Source: Nostoc cf. commune SO-36 (GTDB lineage: Bacteria > Cyanobacteriota > Cyanobacteriia > Cyanobacteriales > Nostocaceae). Taken from it: DNA of 64,000 bases. Made by a program: the position numbers and the translations under genes. The notes beneath the pieces were generated by a model. That model made no database searches, was not told where the DNA came from, and saw nothing but the letters and a program-made list of their open reading frames with translations. The first letter of the stretch is position 1, and the number at the start of each line of letters is the position of its first letter. Shown one piece after another: positions 1-8,504 of this stretch. The DNA lies in contig NZ_AP025732.1 in NCBI RefSeq assembly GCF_023734775.1, positions 620,001 to 684,000 on the forward strand, written 5' to 3'.

Positions 1-118
1 TAACATCGTCTATTCTTGCAGGGTGTTTAATTTTGTCCAGTACCTCTGGATCTAGTTGCGATGGATCGCCTTCTGGACTAGACTTTTCAGCTTGACTAGG
101 AACTGTTTCCTTATTCAT
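1..118 (-). CDS. Partial hypothetical protein (N-terminus only)
   Basis: An open frame reads from an ATG at 118 leftwards off the window edge. The visible 39 residues begin MNKETVPSQAEK, are rich in Pro, Ser, Glu and Asp, and have no signal peptide or membrane segment. I do not recognise the family. It diverges from the ClC transporter gene with about 210 bases between them, so the two probably have separate promoters there. The rest of the gene lies outside the window. Confidence 0.55.
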   Translation of the reverse strand, partial: MNKETVPSQAEKSSPEGDPSQLDPEVLDKIKHPARIDDV

Positions 119-331
119 CACTATTTCCCCAAACTTATACGTCAAGCTTAAATTGTTTTGTAGTCAGCTTCACACTATCTGGAGACTTAATTTCACACAG
201 CAATAAGTAAAAAAGCGTAAGCGTTGCCCGTCAAAGACATGGCCTCTTGTAGACCAAAGATGATTAAATAGCCTTTACTATAAAAAACGTAAATATTCTG
301 TATTCTCTGTATCACAAATAGGAAATAAGCA

Positions 332-1627
332 GTGTTACCAAAAAAGCCCCCCGCTACCAATCAAACTCAACGCCGGACATTTGCTCAACTTTTCGGACTG
401 GTAAAACGTAATCCCTTGATGATTTCGCGGTGGGTGATCTGCTGGGTAGTTGTAGGCATTGCTGGTGGTCTATTTGCTGCGTTGTACTGGAATATTTTAG
501 AATTTTTAACTCACCAGTTGCAGAAATTTGAAGGTTTTAGCCTCCTGATAGTGATGCCACTAGCTGGTTTATTTATCGGGCTGGTAATTCATTTTTTAGG
601 AAATCCCGGTGAAATCGCCGTGATTGTTGATAATATCCATTTTCGTGGCGGACGCCTAGATGCTCGTAAGAATCCCTCAATGGTTCTTGCTTCTCTAATC
701 AGCATATCGGCAGGCGGTAGTGCTGGCCCAGAAGCACCACTGGTACAGGTAACAGGTTCTTTTGGTACTTGGGTTGGCGATCGCTTAAAACTCCAAGGTG
801 AAGACCTCAGAACCATAAGTTTAGCAGCAATGGCGGCTGGCTTTACCGCCTTGTTTGGCGCACCTCTTGGCGGTGCAATGTTCGCACTGGAAATTTTGCA
901 CCATGAGCATATTGTGGAATATTACGAAGCTTTGATGCCAGCCATTGTTTCGAGTTGTGCTAGTTATTTGGTATTTGCAGCAATTACACATTTAGGAATT
1001 GCGCCAACTTGGCATTTTCCCCAGTATCACCTAGAAAAAATTGATGATTTTGCGATCGCGATTATGTTTGGAATTATCGGCGCAGTGGCCGGATGGATTT
1101 TTATGGCCATTTTTCGGGGCTGCGATTACTTGTTTGCCCGAATTCCTGCCCCCATTTATGTACGCACAACACTAGCAGGATTGGCACTTGGCAGTTTAGC
1201 AGTTTTATTACCCCTTACGCGTTATTTTGGACATGAAGAGTTAGATTCAGTCCTCACTACTAGTTTTGGTGCTATTTTTCTCTTAACTCTCGCTCTTGGG
1301 AAAATGGCTACCATTAGCATTACGGTAACAGGTGGATGGCGCGGTGGATTCATCATTCCCCTGTTTTTCACTGGTGCTTGCATTGGTAAAGCAGTAGCAG
1401 TCTTAATTCCTGGGCTTAATCCTGCCCTTGCCATGATTTGTACAATGGCGGCCATCAACGCAGCCGTAACCCGCACACCTATAAGTACGACTTTGCTAAT
1501 CTCAAAACTAACTAATTTGAGTCCCTTGACACCAATCCTTTTTGCCAGTTTGATTGGATTTTTTCTCGCTCCCAAAGTTCCTTTGATTGCATCTCAACTG
1601 AAGTCTCAACAAGAAGCGATTGATTAA
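332..1627 (+). CDS. ClC-family chloride channel / H+:Cl- antiporter
   Basis: This is a polytopic inner-membrane protein of 431 residues, the usual size for a bacterial ClC without CBS domains. It has the ClC selectivity-filter motifs in order. GPEAPLVQ near residue 133 corresponds to GREGP with the gating glutamate kept, and GGFIIPLF near residue 345 corresponds to GGIFAP. The first filter motif (GSGIPE) is poorly kept (GNPGEIA near 91), so the central serine may be lost and the transported ion is uncertain. The start is a GTG at 332 preceded by AGGA. It stands alone; the next gene is convergent. Family assignment is firm, substrate (chloride, fluoride or other anion) is not. Confidence 0.9.
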   Translation: MLPKKPPATNQTQRRTFAQLFGLVKRNPLMISRWVICWVVVGIAGGLFAALYWNILEFLTHQLQKFEGFSLLIVMPLAGLFIGLVIHFLGNPGEIAVIVDNIHFRGGRLDARKNPSMVLASLISISAGGSAGPEAPLVQVTGSFGTWVGDRLKLQGEDLRTISLAAMAAGFTALFGAPLGGAMFALEILHHEHIVEYYEALMPAIVSSCASYLVFAAITHLGIAPTWHFPQYHLEKIDDFAIAIMFGIIGAVAGWIFMAIFRGCDYLFARIPAPIYVRTTLAGLALGSLAVLLPLTRYFGHEELDSVLTTSFGAIFLLTLALGKMATISITVTGGWRGGFIIPLFFTGACIGKAVAVLIPGLNPALAMICTMAAINAAVTRTPISTTLLISKLTNLSPLTPILFASLIGFFLAPKVPLIASQLKSQQEAID

Positions 1628-1651
1628 CTCAAAAAACAGTCAATCAATTCT

Positions 1652-1864
1652 TTACATCTTCAGATGATTTTGGGATTCTTGTTTGGCTGCCAAATATTTA
1701 GCGATCGCTGCGGCATTCAACGGAATCACTTTTGTTGTTGGGCGTATTGTCTGTAACAATGCGTTTAGGCTGCCACAAGAATGACTAGCCTTGCGATACA
1801 CGCAAGCATAACTTACACCAGGCAGACGGAAATAGCTACCTATGGCTAATTGTTGAAATGTCAT
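1652..1864 (-). CDS. Small conserved-looking hypothetical protein
   Basis: A 70-residue soluble protein starting MTFQQLAIGSYF. It has a compact mixed alpha/beta-looking sequence with the segment SYACVYRKAS and a basic C-terminus. It has no membrane segment. I do not know its function. It is convergent with the ClC gene, 24 bases away. The amino-acid composition is that of a real protein and it begins with a plausible ATG, but no clear Shine-Dalgarno sequence decides the start. Confidence 0.55.
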   Translation of the reverse strand: MTFQQLAIGSYFRLPGVSYACVYRKASHSCGSLNALLQTIRPTTKVIPLNAAAIAKYLAAKQESQNHLKM

Positions 1865-2322
1865 CAGAGCCTCAGATGAATAACGACAGGGAAAATCACA
1901 ATTGATTGACGAACTTAACCATGATAAGCCGGATAAACTAAGAACCCAAGATTTTATCCAACTACCTTTAGATTGCCACTTTTTTTGCTTACCGTTTCTA
2001 TCTCAATCCATAACTAAATGCTATGTCCTACTTATTACTGATGCAGGCTCAGTCATAACTTGTAATTAGGCAAATTAGCTTTAGTTTGGGGGAAATTTAC
2101 TAAATTAATCTTTTTAACTCAAACTATCTTCGTTAAATCTTATTTATCGCGTCTAAAAGAGGCGTTTGTCTAGTTACTTTAGGTGAGTTTTTCGGGCAAA
2201 AAAAAACAATACGTGCTAGAATTGTATCAAAATATGTCAATTATTCAAGAGTAATTTGGAATAATTTTACGCTTTGCCAACTTTAAAGGCTAAATCCTAC
2301 GATTTTTGGAGATTTTTAGGTT
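1865..2322. promoter_or_regulatory. Intergenic region upstream of gyrA
   Basis: This AT-rich stretch of 458 bases lies between the divergent small gene and gyrA. A possible -10 element (TAGAAT) is visible at about 2216-2221, preceded by a run of A. It probably carries the gyrA promoter and a long leader. No gene, hairpin terminator or repeat is evident to me. Confidence 0.35.
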
Positions 2323-4914
2323 ATGACAACCTCACAGGAGAGGATTATCCCGATAGACTTGCGAACCGAAATGTCGCAGTCGTACCTCGACTACGCCATG
2401 AGCGTGATCGTCTCGCGCGCGCTTCCCGACGCCCGGGACGGGCTGAAGCCGGTTCACCGTCGCATCCTGTATTCGATGCACGACCTGAACATGACGCCCG
2501 AGCGCAGCTATTCGAAATGCGCCCGCGTGGTCGGTGACGTACTGGGCCGGTTCCACCCTCATGGCGACGCCTCGGTCTATATGGCCCTGGTGCGGATGGC
2601 GCAGCCGTTCTCGATGGGGCTGATGCTGGTCGACGGCCAGGGCAACTTCGGTTCGGTCGACGGCGATATGCCCGCCTCGATGCGTTACACCGAATGCCGT
2701 TTACAAGCTTTAACTAGTGCTGGTCTACTGCACGACATCGAGTATGAAACCGTAGATTTCGCCGATAACTTCGACGGCTCCCAGCAAGAACCTACAGTAT
2801 TACCAGCACGGATTCCCCAATTATTGCTCAACGGTTCCTCTGGGATTGCCGTGGGTATGGCTACCAACATTCCGCCGCACAATTTGGGCGAATTGATTGA
2901 TGCTTTGGTGGCTGTAATCCATAATCCCGAAATCACCGATCTCGAATTAATGCAGTATGTCCACGGCCCAGATTTTCCAACTGGGGCGCAAATTTTAGGC
3001 ACATCTGCCATTCGAGAAGCTTACACTACTGGGCGCGGTTCTATTACCATGCGTGGTGTCGCTAACATTGAAACCGTTGAACAACGGGGAAGACCAGATA
3101 GAGAAGCAATTATCATCACCGAATTGCCCTATCAAACCAATAAAGCGGCGCTGATTGAAAAAATCGCCGAAATGGTGAATGAGAAGCGGCTAGAGGGCAT
3201 TGCAGATATCCGCGATGAAAGCGATCGCGACGGGATGCGAGTTGTCATCGAACTTAAGCGTGATGCTTATCCTCGCGTCGTGCTGAACAACCTCTACAAG
3301 CAAACGCCACTGCAAGCCAACTTCGGGGCCAATATGCTGGCGTTGGTGAATAGCGAACCCCAAGTCCTCACCCTCAAGCAGTTCTTAACCGTCTTCTTAG
3401 ATTTCCGCATCGAATCCATTGCCAGACGCACCCGCTACGAACTGCGAAAAGCCGAGGAACGCGACCATCTTTTACAAGGGTTATTGATTGCTTTAGCCCA
3501 TTTAGATACCATTATTAACTTAATTCGCCATGCCCCTGACGCACCCACAGCCAAAGGTGAATTGATTACAAACTACGGACTCTCCGAAGTGCAAGCCGAC
3601 GCAATTTTGCAAATGCAACTGCGCCGCTTGACTGCCCTCGAAGCAGATAAAATTCGTCTAGAACACGATGAATTACAAGCGAAAATCACCGACTTGCAAG
3701 ATATTTTGGCACGTCGGGAGAGAGTGCTAGAAATTATTGAAACCGAAGTCGCGCAACTAAAAACTAACTTTGCCACACCCAGACGCACAATTATTACCCA
3801 CGCCGAAGGGGAAATCGATGAACGTGACCTAATTGCCAACGAAAAAGCAATTATTCTGTTAACACAGCAAGGTTACATCAAACGGATGCCCGTCAACACC
3901 TTCGAGGCGCAAAGCCGCGCCACCAGAGGTAAAGCCGCCGCCAAGGTCAAAGACGATGACACCGTAGAACATTTCTTAACTTGTTGTGATCACGATAGTG
4001 TTTTATTCTTTAGCGATCGCGGCGTAGTTTACTGCCTCAAAGCCTATCAAATTCCCGTGGGTTCCCGCACCAGTCGAGGTACACCCATTGTCCAAATGCT
4101 ACCCATTCCCAAAGAAGAAAAAATCACCTCCATTGTCCCCGTTGACGAATTCAGCGACGACGAATATTTAGTCATGCTCACCAAAGGTGGCAATATTAAG
4201 AAAACGGCCTTAGCCGCTTTTAGTAATATTCGGGCTAACGGTTTAATTGCTATTTCCTTAGAAGAAGGGGATCAACTGCGGTGGGTACGCCGCGCTAGAG
4301 TTGAAGACAGTATCATCATTGGTTCCCGTCTGGGGATGGCAATACACTTTAGATGTACCCACGAACAACTGCGGCCTCTTGGTAGGGCGACGCGGGGTGT
4401 GAAATCGATGAAACTCAAAAAGGGTGATGAACTCGTAGGGATGGATATTATTCCCGCCGCTATTTTAGACACACTCGACACGGGAACGGAAGAGTCAGAA
4501 ATAGAAGAAATCGAAACCGAAGATATCGAAAATGTGGAAGAAACCACAGAAGTAGAAGTAACAGGTATTGTCGGCCCTTGGGTGTTGGTAATTACAATGG
4601 GAGGATATGGTAAGCGCGTCCCAGTTGCCCAGTTCCGCCTGCAAAACCGTGCTGGTCAGGGTTTAATGGCGACGAAGTTCAAAAACCGCAAAACTAAAGA
4701 CAAGCTGGCAACCCTACGCATTGTCAACAATGATGATGATGAAATCATGATGGTGACAAATCGCGGTATTATCATCCGTCAAGCCGTAAATGCGATTTCT
4801 ATCCAATCGCGATCGGCGACTGGGGTAAGAGTGCAGCGTTTAGATGAAGACGACGCTATTACTGGAGTGGCAATAGTTCCACCTGATGCTGTCGATGCAG
4901 AAGAAGCAGAGTAA
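2323..4914 (+). CDS. gyrA: DNA gyrase subunit A, mosaic N-terminus
   Basis: GyrA breaks and rejoins DNA in the GyrA2GyrB2 complex that introduces negative supercoils. The 863-residue protein has the breakage-reunion domain with the catalytic tyrosine in MRYTE at residue 122 (same numbering as E. coli). The C-terminal beta-pinwheel includes the cyanobacterial-type GyrA box region QSRATRGKAAAK near residue 531. An acidic linker rich in Glu lies at about 725-745. Residues from about 14 to 126 are encoded by a GC-rich segment unlike the rest (see separate entry). In that segment the quinolone-pocket positions 83 and 87 are Ala and Met. From Leu127 onward the protein is ordinary Nostoc-type. lnt follows about 50-110 bases downstream. 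Confidence 0.95.
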   Translation: MTTSQERIIPIDLRTEMSQSYLDYAMSVIVSRALPDARDGLKPVHRRILYSMHDLNMTPERSYSKCARVVGDVLGRFHPHGDASVYMALVRMAQPFSMGLMLVDGQGNFGSVDGDMPASMRYTECRLQALTSAGLLHDIEYETVDFADNFDGSQQEPTVLPARIPQLLLNGSSGIAVGMATNIPPHNLGELIDALVAVIHNPEITDLELMQYVHGPDFPTGAQILGTSAIREAYTTGRGSITMRGVANIETVEQRGRPDREAIIITELPYQTNKAALIEKIAEMVNEKRLEGIADIRDESDRDGMRVVIELKRDAYPRVVLNNLYKQTPLQANFGANMLALVNSEPQVLTLKQFLTVFLDFRIESIARRTRYELRKAEERDHLLQGLLIALAHLDTIINLIRHAPDAPTAKGELITNYGLSEVQADAILQMQLRRLTALEADKIRLEHDELQAKITDLQDILARRERVLEIIETEVAQLKTNFATPRRTIITHAEGEIDERDLIANEKAIILLTQQGYIKRMPVNTFEAQSRATRGKAAAKVKDDDTVEHFLTCCDHDSVLFFSDRGVVYCLKAYQIPVGSRTSRGTPIVQMLPIPKEEKITSIVPVDEFSDDEYLVMLTKGGNIKKTALAAFSNIRANGLIAISLEEGDQLRWVRRARVEDSIIIGSRLGMAIHFRCTHEQLRPLGRATRGVKSMKLKKGDELVGMDIIPAAILDTLDTGTEESEIEEIETEDIENVEETTEVEVTGIVGPWVLVITMGGYGKRVPVAQFRLQNRAGQGLMATKFKNRKTKDKLATLRIVNNDDDEIMMVTNRGIIIRQAVNAISIQSRSATGVRVQRLDEDDAITGVAIVPPDAVDAEEAE
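2361..2700 (+). other. GC-rich foreign-looking segment inside gyrA
   Basis: By hand count, bases 2401-2700 are about 65% G+C (some 60-base lines reach 68-72%), while 2701-2760 falls to about 42%. Third codon positions in the segment are almost all G or C. The junction at 2700/2701 is sharp and in frame (GAATGCCGT then TTACAAGCT). The protein reads VDGQGNFGSVDGD where cyanobacterial GyrA has INGHGNFGS-type sequence. This points to replacement by the homologous part of gyrA (or parC) from a high-GC bacterium, probably a proteobacterium, or to an assembly chimera. Confidence 0.8.
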
Positions 4915-4967
4915 AAAGCAGGGGGAGCAGGGGAGGCTTCGGGAGCAAGGGGGAGAGGTTTATCTCT

Positions 4968-5026
4968 TTGCTACCTTGCTTAGTTTCCTTAGCTAGTGGC
5001 ATTTTAATGGGGCTAACCGTAGCCCA
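4968..5026 (+). pseudogene. Out-of-frame 5' end of lnt
   Basis: In the frame +1 to the lnt reading frame, bases from TTG 4968 through ATG 5007 encode a hydrophobic stretch ending ASGILMGLTVA. This is what is expected just before VGAWFLAW in cyanobacterial Lnt. One extra C in the CCC at 5023-5025 would fuse the two frames (GCC CCA GTG GGT). The first membrane helix of Lnt is therefore probably encoded here, and the gene carries a one-base deletion, real or from sequencing. A GGGAGAGG purine run precedes TTG 4968 and may be the ribosome binding site. Confidence 0.65.
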
Positions 5027-6511
5027 GTGGGTGCATGGTTCTTGGCTTGGGTTGCCATAGTTCCTTTATGGGTAATAATTCTCACTTCAGGCAAAGGCAA
5101 AAAACAATTCCCCCCAGCTTTCCTCTGGGGTATTGGTTTTCACGGTGTCGCCCTATTCTGGATTACCGGAATTCATCCGATGACATGGTTGGGCGTTCCC
5201 TGGTTGCCTAGTTTGGCAATCACGCTTTTTTGTTGGGGATTTATCAGTGCTTTGGGTGGGGTATTCCTTAGTATTTGGGCGGCTGTAATGGTTCGCCTGG
5301 GCGGACAACCGTGGTTGCGTGTACTTATTGGTACAGCCGTATGGTGCGGTTTAGAGAGCCTTTGGAGTGCTGGCCCTTTGTGGTGGAGTTCACTTGCTTA
5401 CACCCAAAGCCCACACAATCTTGTAATTGTACATCTGGGGCAACTCTCTGGGCCTAATACTGTGACAGCTGCGATCGTTGCCATTAATGGTTTAATTGCT
5501 GAAGGATGGACGAACCGCCAAGACACCAAGTACGCCAAGATTTCCTCTGCATCCTTGGCGGCTTGGCGGTTCGTTAATAAATACTGGGTTATCGCCACAG
5601 GATTATTAATTACCTTACACCTGATTGGTTTTATCTTATATAGCCGTCCCATCGCCCAACCACCAGAAGCAGCGTTAAAAGTGGGGATTATTCAGGGTAA
5701 TATTCCAAACCGACTTTTACGAAGTTCCGAAGGATTTCGTCGCGCCCAAGAAAATTACACGACTGGATATCTGACTTTAGCAGACCAAGGTGTAGATGCA
5801 GTCCTCACCCCAGAAGGAGCCTTACCTATTTTCCAACGCAACTTGTTGGGAACTGCTTTAGTCGCAGCTGTGAAGGAAAAAGGCGTAGTTGCTTGGATTG
5901 GGGCTTTTGGCGATCGCGGAGACAGTTATACAATTAGCTTGTTTACCTTCGACAGTGAGGGTGAAATTGTCAGCCGCTACGATAAATCAAAACTAGTACC
6001 TTTGGGAGAATATATTCCCTTTGAAGAAATTTTTGGCGGACTAGTTCAACGGTTGTCGCCTTTGGAAGCACACCAAGTTCCCGGTTCAGCAAATCAGATA
6101 TTTGACACTCCATTTGGTCGGGCGATCGCTAGTATATGTTACGAATCTGCTTTTCCTGAACAATTTCGTCGTCAAGCTGCGGCGGGTGGGCAATTTATTC
6201 TCAGTTCTTCTAACGATGCCCATTACAGGGCATCGATGCCATTTCAGCACCATGCACAGGATATCATGCGGGCTATTGAAACTGATCGATGGTCAGCACG
6301 AGCAACCAATACGGGATATTCAGCATTTCTAGATCCTCACGGTAGAACCTTGTGGATATCTGGATATAATACCTACGAAACTCATGCTGAAACAATTTAT
6401 CGGCGACAGACACAAACTTTATATGTGCGTTGGGGTGATTGGTTGACACCGTTGTTATTAATATTTTCTGGAGGATTTTGGCTGTTTGTGAAAGTGAAAG
6501 CTGAAAACTGA
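5027..6511 (+). CDS. lnt: Apolipoprotein N-acyltransferase
   Basis: Lnt adds the third acyl chain to the N-terminal cysteine of lipoproteins in the inner membrane. The protein has N-terminal hydrophobic helices and then a nitrilase-type periplasmic domain. The catalytic triad is visible: Glu in LTPEGALP near 266, Lys in RYDKSKLVPLGEY near 325, and Cys in SICYESAFPE near 373. A last hydrophobic segment lies near the C-terminus. The open frame begins at a GTG, but homologues start earlier; the missing first helix is present upstream in another frame. A palindromic repeat at 5511-5573 is translated in frame. It follows gyrA on the same strand. Confidence 0.9.
   Translation: MGAWFLAWVAIVPLWVIILTSGKGKKQFPPAFLWGIGFHGVALFWITGIHPMTWLGVPWLPSLAITLFCWGFISALGGVFLSIWAAVMVRLGGQPWLRVLIGTAVWCGLESLWSAGPLWWSSLAYTQSPHNLVIVHLGQLSGPNTVTAAIVAINGLIAEGWTNRQDTKYAKISSASLAAWRFVNKYWVIATGLLITLHLIGFILYSRPIAQPPEAALKVGIIQGNIPNRLLRSSEGFRRAQENYTTGYLTLADQGVDAVLTPEGALPIFQRNLLGTALVAAVKEKGVVAWIGAFGDRGDSYTISLFTFDSEGEIVSRYDKSKLVPLGEYIPFEEIFGGLVQRLSPLEAHQVPGSANQIFDTPFGRAIASICYESAFPEQFRRQAAAGGQFILSSSNDAHYRASMPFQHHAQDIMRAIETDRWSARATNTGYSAFLDPHGRTLWISGYNTYETHAETIYRRQTQTLYVRWGDWLTPLLLIFSGGFWLFVKVKAEN
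5511..5573. repeat. Palindromic repeat translated within lnt
   Basis: The left arm CGAACCGCCAAGACACCAAG and the right arm ending in CTTGGCGGCTTGGCGGTTCG are imperfect inverted copies around a short loop. This GAACCGCCAAG...CTTGGCGGTTC type occurs widely as a dispersed repeat in Nostoc genomes (general knowledge). Here its 63 bases equal 21 codons with no stop, adding a hydrophilic insert in the Lnt linker between membrane segments. Confidence 0.75.
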
Positions 6512-6548
6512 AAAGATTATTTCTTAGAAAACCAAAAACCATTTTCCA

Positions 6549-6686
6549 ATGGTAGTGTGTTATGAATTTTTGAAACAGCATGAACAGGCAAAGTTGCTAT
6601 TACACAAAGTTTTACAACATGATCCAAATAACCAACAAGCCAGAGACTTATTAGCGGGATATACAGGAATTCGGTTTTATTCTTGA
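6549..6686 (+). pseudogene. TPR gene remnant
   Basis: A 45-codon frame reads MVVCYEFLKQHEQAKLLLHK and then continues with LQHDPNNQQARDLLAGY. This matches the second half of a tetratricopeptide repeat and the start of the next. The frame is closed by a stop just upstream at 6525, and no SD is seen. It is best read as the tail of a decayed TPR gene, though a short real peptide cannot be ruled out. Confidence 0.45.
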
Positions 6687-6941
6687 ACAAAATGTAAGTA
6701 TTTCTAGTGGCGTGGCAACAGCCTAACCCACCCTATGTATCTTTTCAAAAATAAATAAGTAGGTTGAAAACATAATATTTAACTGCATATTCTTATCAAA
6801 TTAACAATCATTCATAAGAATGAAATTTTGGATCAGAATTTCATTCCAAGTTAAGTAAAACAAAAGCTGGATGAACGATAATTTGCTGACTTTAAAGTGT
6901 TTTAATAAGGTTATTATCACAAGTCTAGTAGAAGCAAAAAC
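6687..6941. other. AT-rich leader of the Arg-rich protein gene
   Basis: The stretch is AT-rich, with ATTCATAAGAATGAAAT near 6809-6825 partly palindromic with the following AATTTCATTC. It presumably holds the promoter of the gene at 6942. Nothing else is recognisable. Confidence 0.3.
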
Positions 6942-7319
6942 ATGAAAGGTTTCAGGAAGTTATCCTCAATAGCGCTATTGCTATGTGCCTTTGTGTATCC
7001 GCCCTCATTAGCTGAAGCAAAGGATATTTCTTTAAGTAATGCTCGCAATGAACAAAGCGCTGCACCAGAGGCTACCCTAGTTGGAGATCAAACCGGAGAG
7101 CTTTTAATTGCTCAACGGCGGCCAGGGCGATACCGAATTATTCGACGCCGGCAGATCATCCGACGTCGGCAACCCTTTGGACGCTACCAAAATATTCGAC
7201 CCCGACAGCGCTACGGACGATACCAAAATATCCGACGACGGCAACAGTTAAGACAACGGCCGATTAACCAACGACGGCAGCGTTACGGAAGATACCAAAA
7301 TATCCGACGTCGTTATTGA
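6942..7319 (+). CDS. Exported Arg-rich repeat protein
   Basis: This 125-residue protein has a clear Sec signal peptide: KGFRK, a hydrophobic core IALLLCAFVYPPSLAEA, and predicted cleavage after AEA at about residue 26. The mature part has an acidic/neutral spacer (to about 58). It is followed by a strongly basic tail of degenerate repeats of the type GRYQNIRRRQ (three good copies near 85-125, with poorer ones before). The tail is almost only Arg, Gln, Tyr, Ile and Asn. It would be periplasmic or extracellular and could bind polyanions such as polysaccharide or nucleic acid (inference). I do not recognise a named family. It stands alone between lnt and the minus-strand transaldolase gene. Confidence 0.75.
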   Translation: MKGFRKLSSIALLLCAFVYPPSLAEAKDISLSNARNEQSAAPEATLVGDQTGELLIAQRRPGRYRIIRRRQIIRRRQPFGRYQNIRPRQRYGRYQNIRRRQQLRQRPINQRRQRYGRYQNIRRRY

Positions 7320-7400
7320 CGACCGCTAATGCAACTAACTAACCACTAATTATTGCAATACGTTTGGGTTTTGTTCCTCAACCCAGCGTATTGCGTTCTA

Positions 7401-7501
7401 AGGGACTTGCAAAAAACAAATTATCCCAAATTATTTCTAAATTTGCAGGGGCGCAAGGTCTTGCGCCCCTGCAATGGGATATTTTTTAATTGGAAGTCCC
7501 T
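7401..7501. repeat. MITE-like repeat abutting the transaldolase stop
   Basis: The element begins AGGGACTT and ends AAGTCCCT, a short terminal inverted repeat. Inside is a perfect 13-base stem GCAGGGGCGCAAG / CTTGCGCCCCTGC (7445-7457 and 7460-7472), which could act as a terminator for tal. The right end overlaps the tal stop codon (complement of 7500-7502). A diverged relative in the other orientation lies near 39566-39650 and shares the AAATTATCCCAAATTATTT-type core. Confidence 0.65.
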
Positions 7502-8504
7502 AATGACTTGCTACTACCTCTCCTTCAAGGCGAACTAGTCGGTCTGCTAAAAGTTTTTCAAGGTCTTCTAATGCCTTGGTGAAACCTTTGATGCCCTCAT
7601 CTAGTTTGTCGGTTGCCATACGGTCTGCGGCGTGCATCTTGTCATAAGTAGCTTTGTCAACGGATATCTTTTCAATTTCCAAGCTTGCTGCTTTGGCGGG
7701 GTCAAGTTTGCGTGGCAATTCTCCAATAGTTGACTGCAATTCAGTCAAAAGGGATGGTGAAATTGTCAACAAATCGCTACCTGCAAGTTCAGTTATTTCA
7801 CCAAGGTTGCGGAAGCTAGCTCCCATAACTTCGGTTTTATAGCCGAATTTCTTGTAGTAGTTGTAGATTTTGGTGACGGACAAAACTCCTGGATCTTCAG
7901 TTGCTGGGTAGCTATCGCGTCCGGTATCTTTTTTGTACCAGTCGAGAATCCGGCCGACGAAGGGAGAAATTAGGGTAATGCCAGCTTCTGCACAGGCGAT
8001 CGCTTGGTGAAGACCAAACAACAAGGTAAGGTTACAGTGAATACCTTCTTTTTCGAGAATTTCCGCAGCGCGAATACCTTCCCAAGTGCTGGCGATTTTA
8101 ATTAAAACGCGATCGCGGCCAATTCCAGCAGCTTTATACTGAGCAATTAAGTCCCGTGCCTTAGTCAGGGTAGCTTCGGTATCGTAGGACAAACGAGCAT
8201 CGACTTCCGTAGATACGCGACCGGGAATAATTTGCAAAATCTTTAATCCAAAGGCAACTGCCAAACGGTCAAAAGCTAGAGAAACAATCTGTGCTTGGTT
8301 GGCTCCGGCTCCAGCATCTTTCTTCGCTTGGAGTAAAGTTTGATCGACAATTCCCTGATATTCTGGCATTTGCGCCGCAGCAGTAATCAGCGAAGGATTG
8401 GTGGTGGCATCTCGGGGTGTGAACTTTTCAATTGCCTGGATATCCCCTGTGTCTGCGACCACAACAGTCACTTGTCGCAGTTGTTCTAGTAAATTCTTAG
8501 ACAT
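7500..8504 (-). CDS. tal: Transaldolase
   Basis: Transaldolase transfers a dihydroxyacetone unit between sugar phosphates in the oxidative pentose phosphate pathway, which is important in the dark and in heterocysts. The 334-residue protein is full length for the TalA/TalB class. The Schiff-base lysine lies in [12 protein letters not shown] (Lys136), with DATTNPSLI near 32-40 and [10 protein letters not shown] near 188 also conserved. The C-terminal extension has [10 protein letters not shown]. The start is the ATG at 8504. It is followed on the same strand by no close gene; pyruvate kinase lies 380 bases upstream. Confidence 0.95.
   Translation of the reverse strand: MSKNLLEQLRQVTVVVADTGDIQAIEKFTPRDATTNPSLITAAAQMPEYQGIVDQTLLQAKKDAGAGANQAQIVSLAFDRLAVAFGLKILQIIPGRVSTEVDARLSYDTEATLTKARDLIAQYKAAGIGRDRVLIKIASTWEGIRAAEILEKEGIHCNLTLLFGLHQAIACAEAGITLISPFVGRILDWYKKDTGRDSYPATEDPGVLSVTKIYNYYKKFGYKTEVMGASFRNLGEITELAGSDLLTISPSLLTELQSTIGELPRKLDPAKAASLEIEKISVDKATYDKMHAADRMATDKLDEGIKGFTKALEDLEKLLADRLVRLEGEVVASH

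Noticed and set aside
2274..2562. Alternative open frames at the start of gyrA on both strands
   Set aside because: They exist only because GC-rich DNA has few stop codons; the GyrA frame is unbroken and conserved here.
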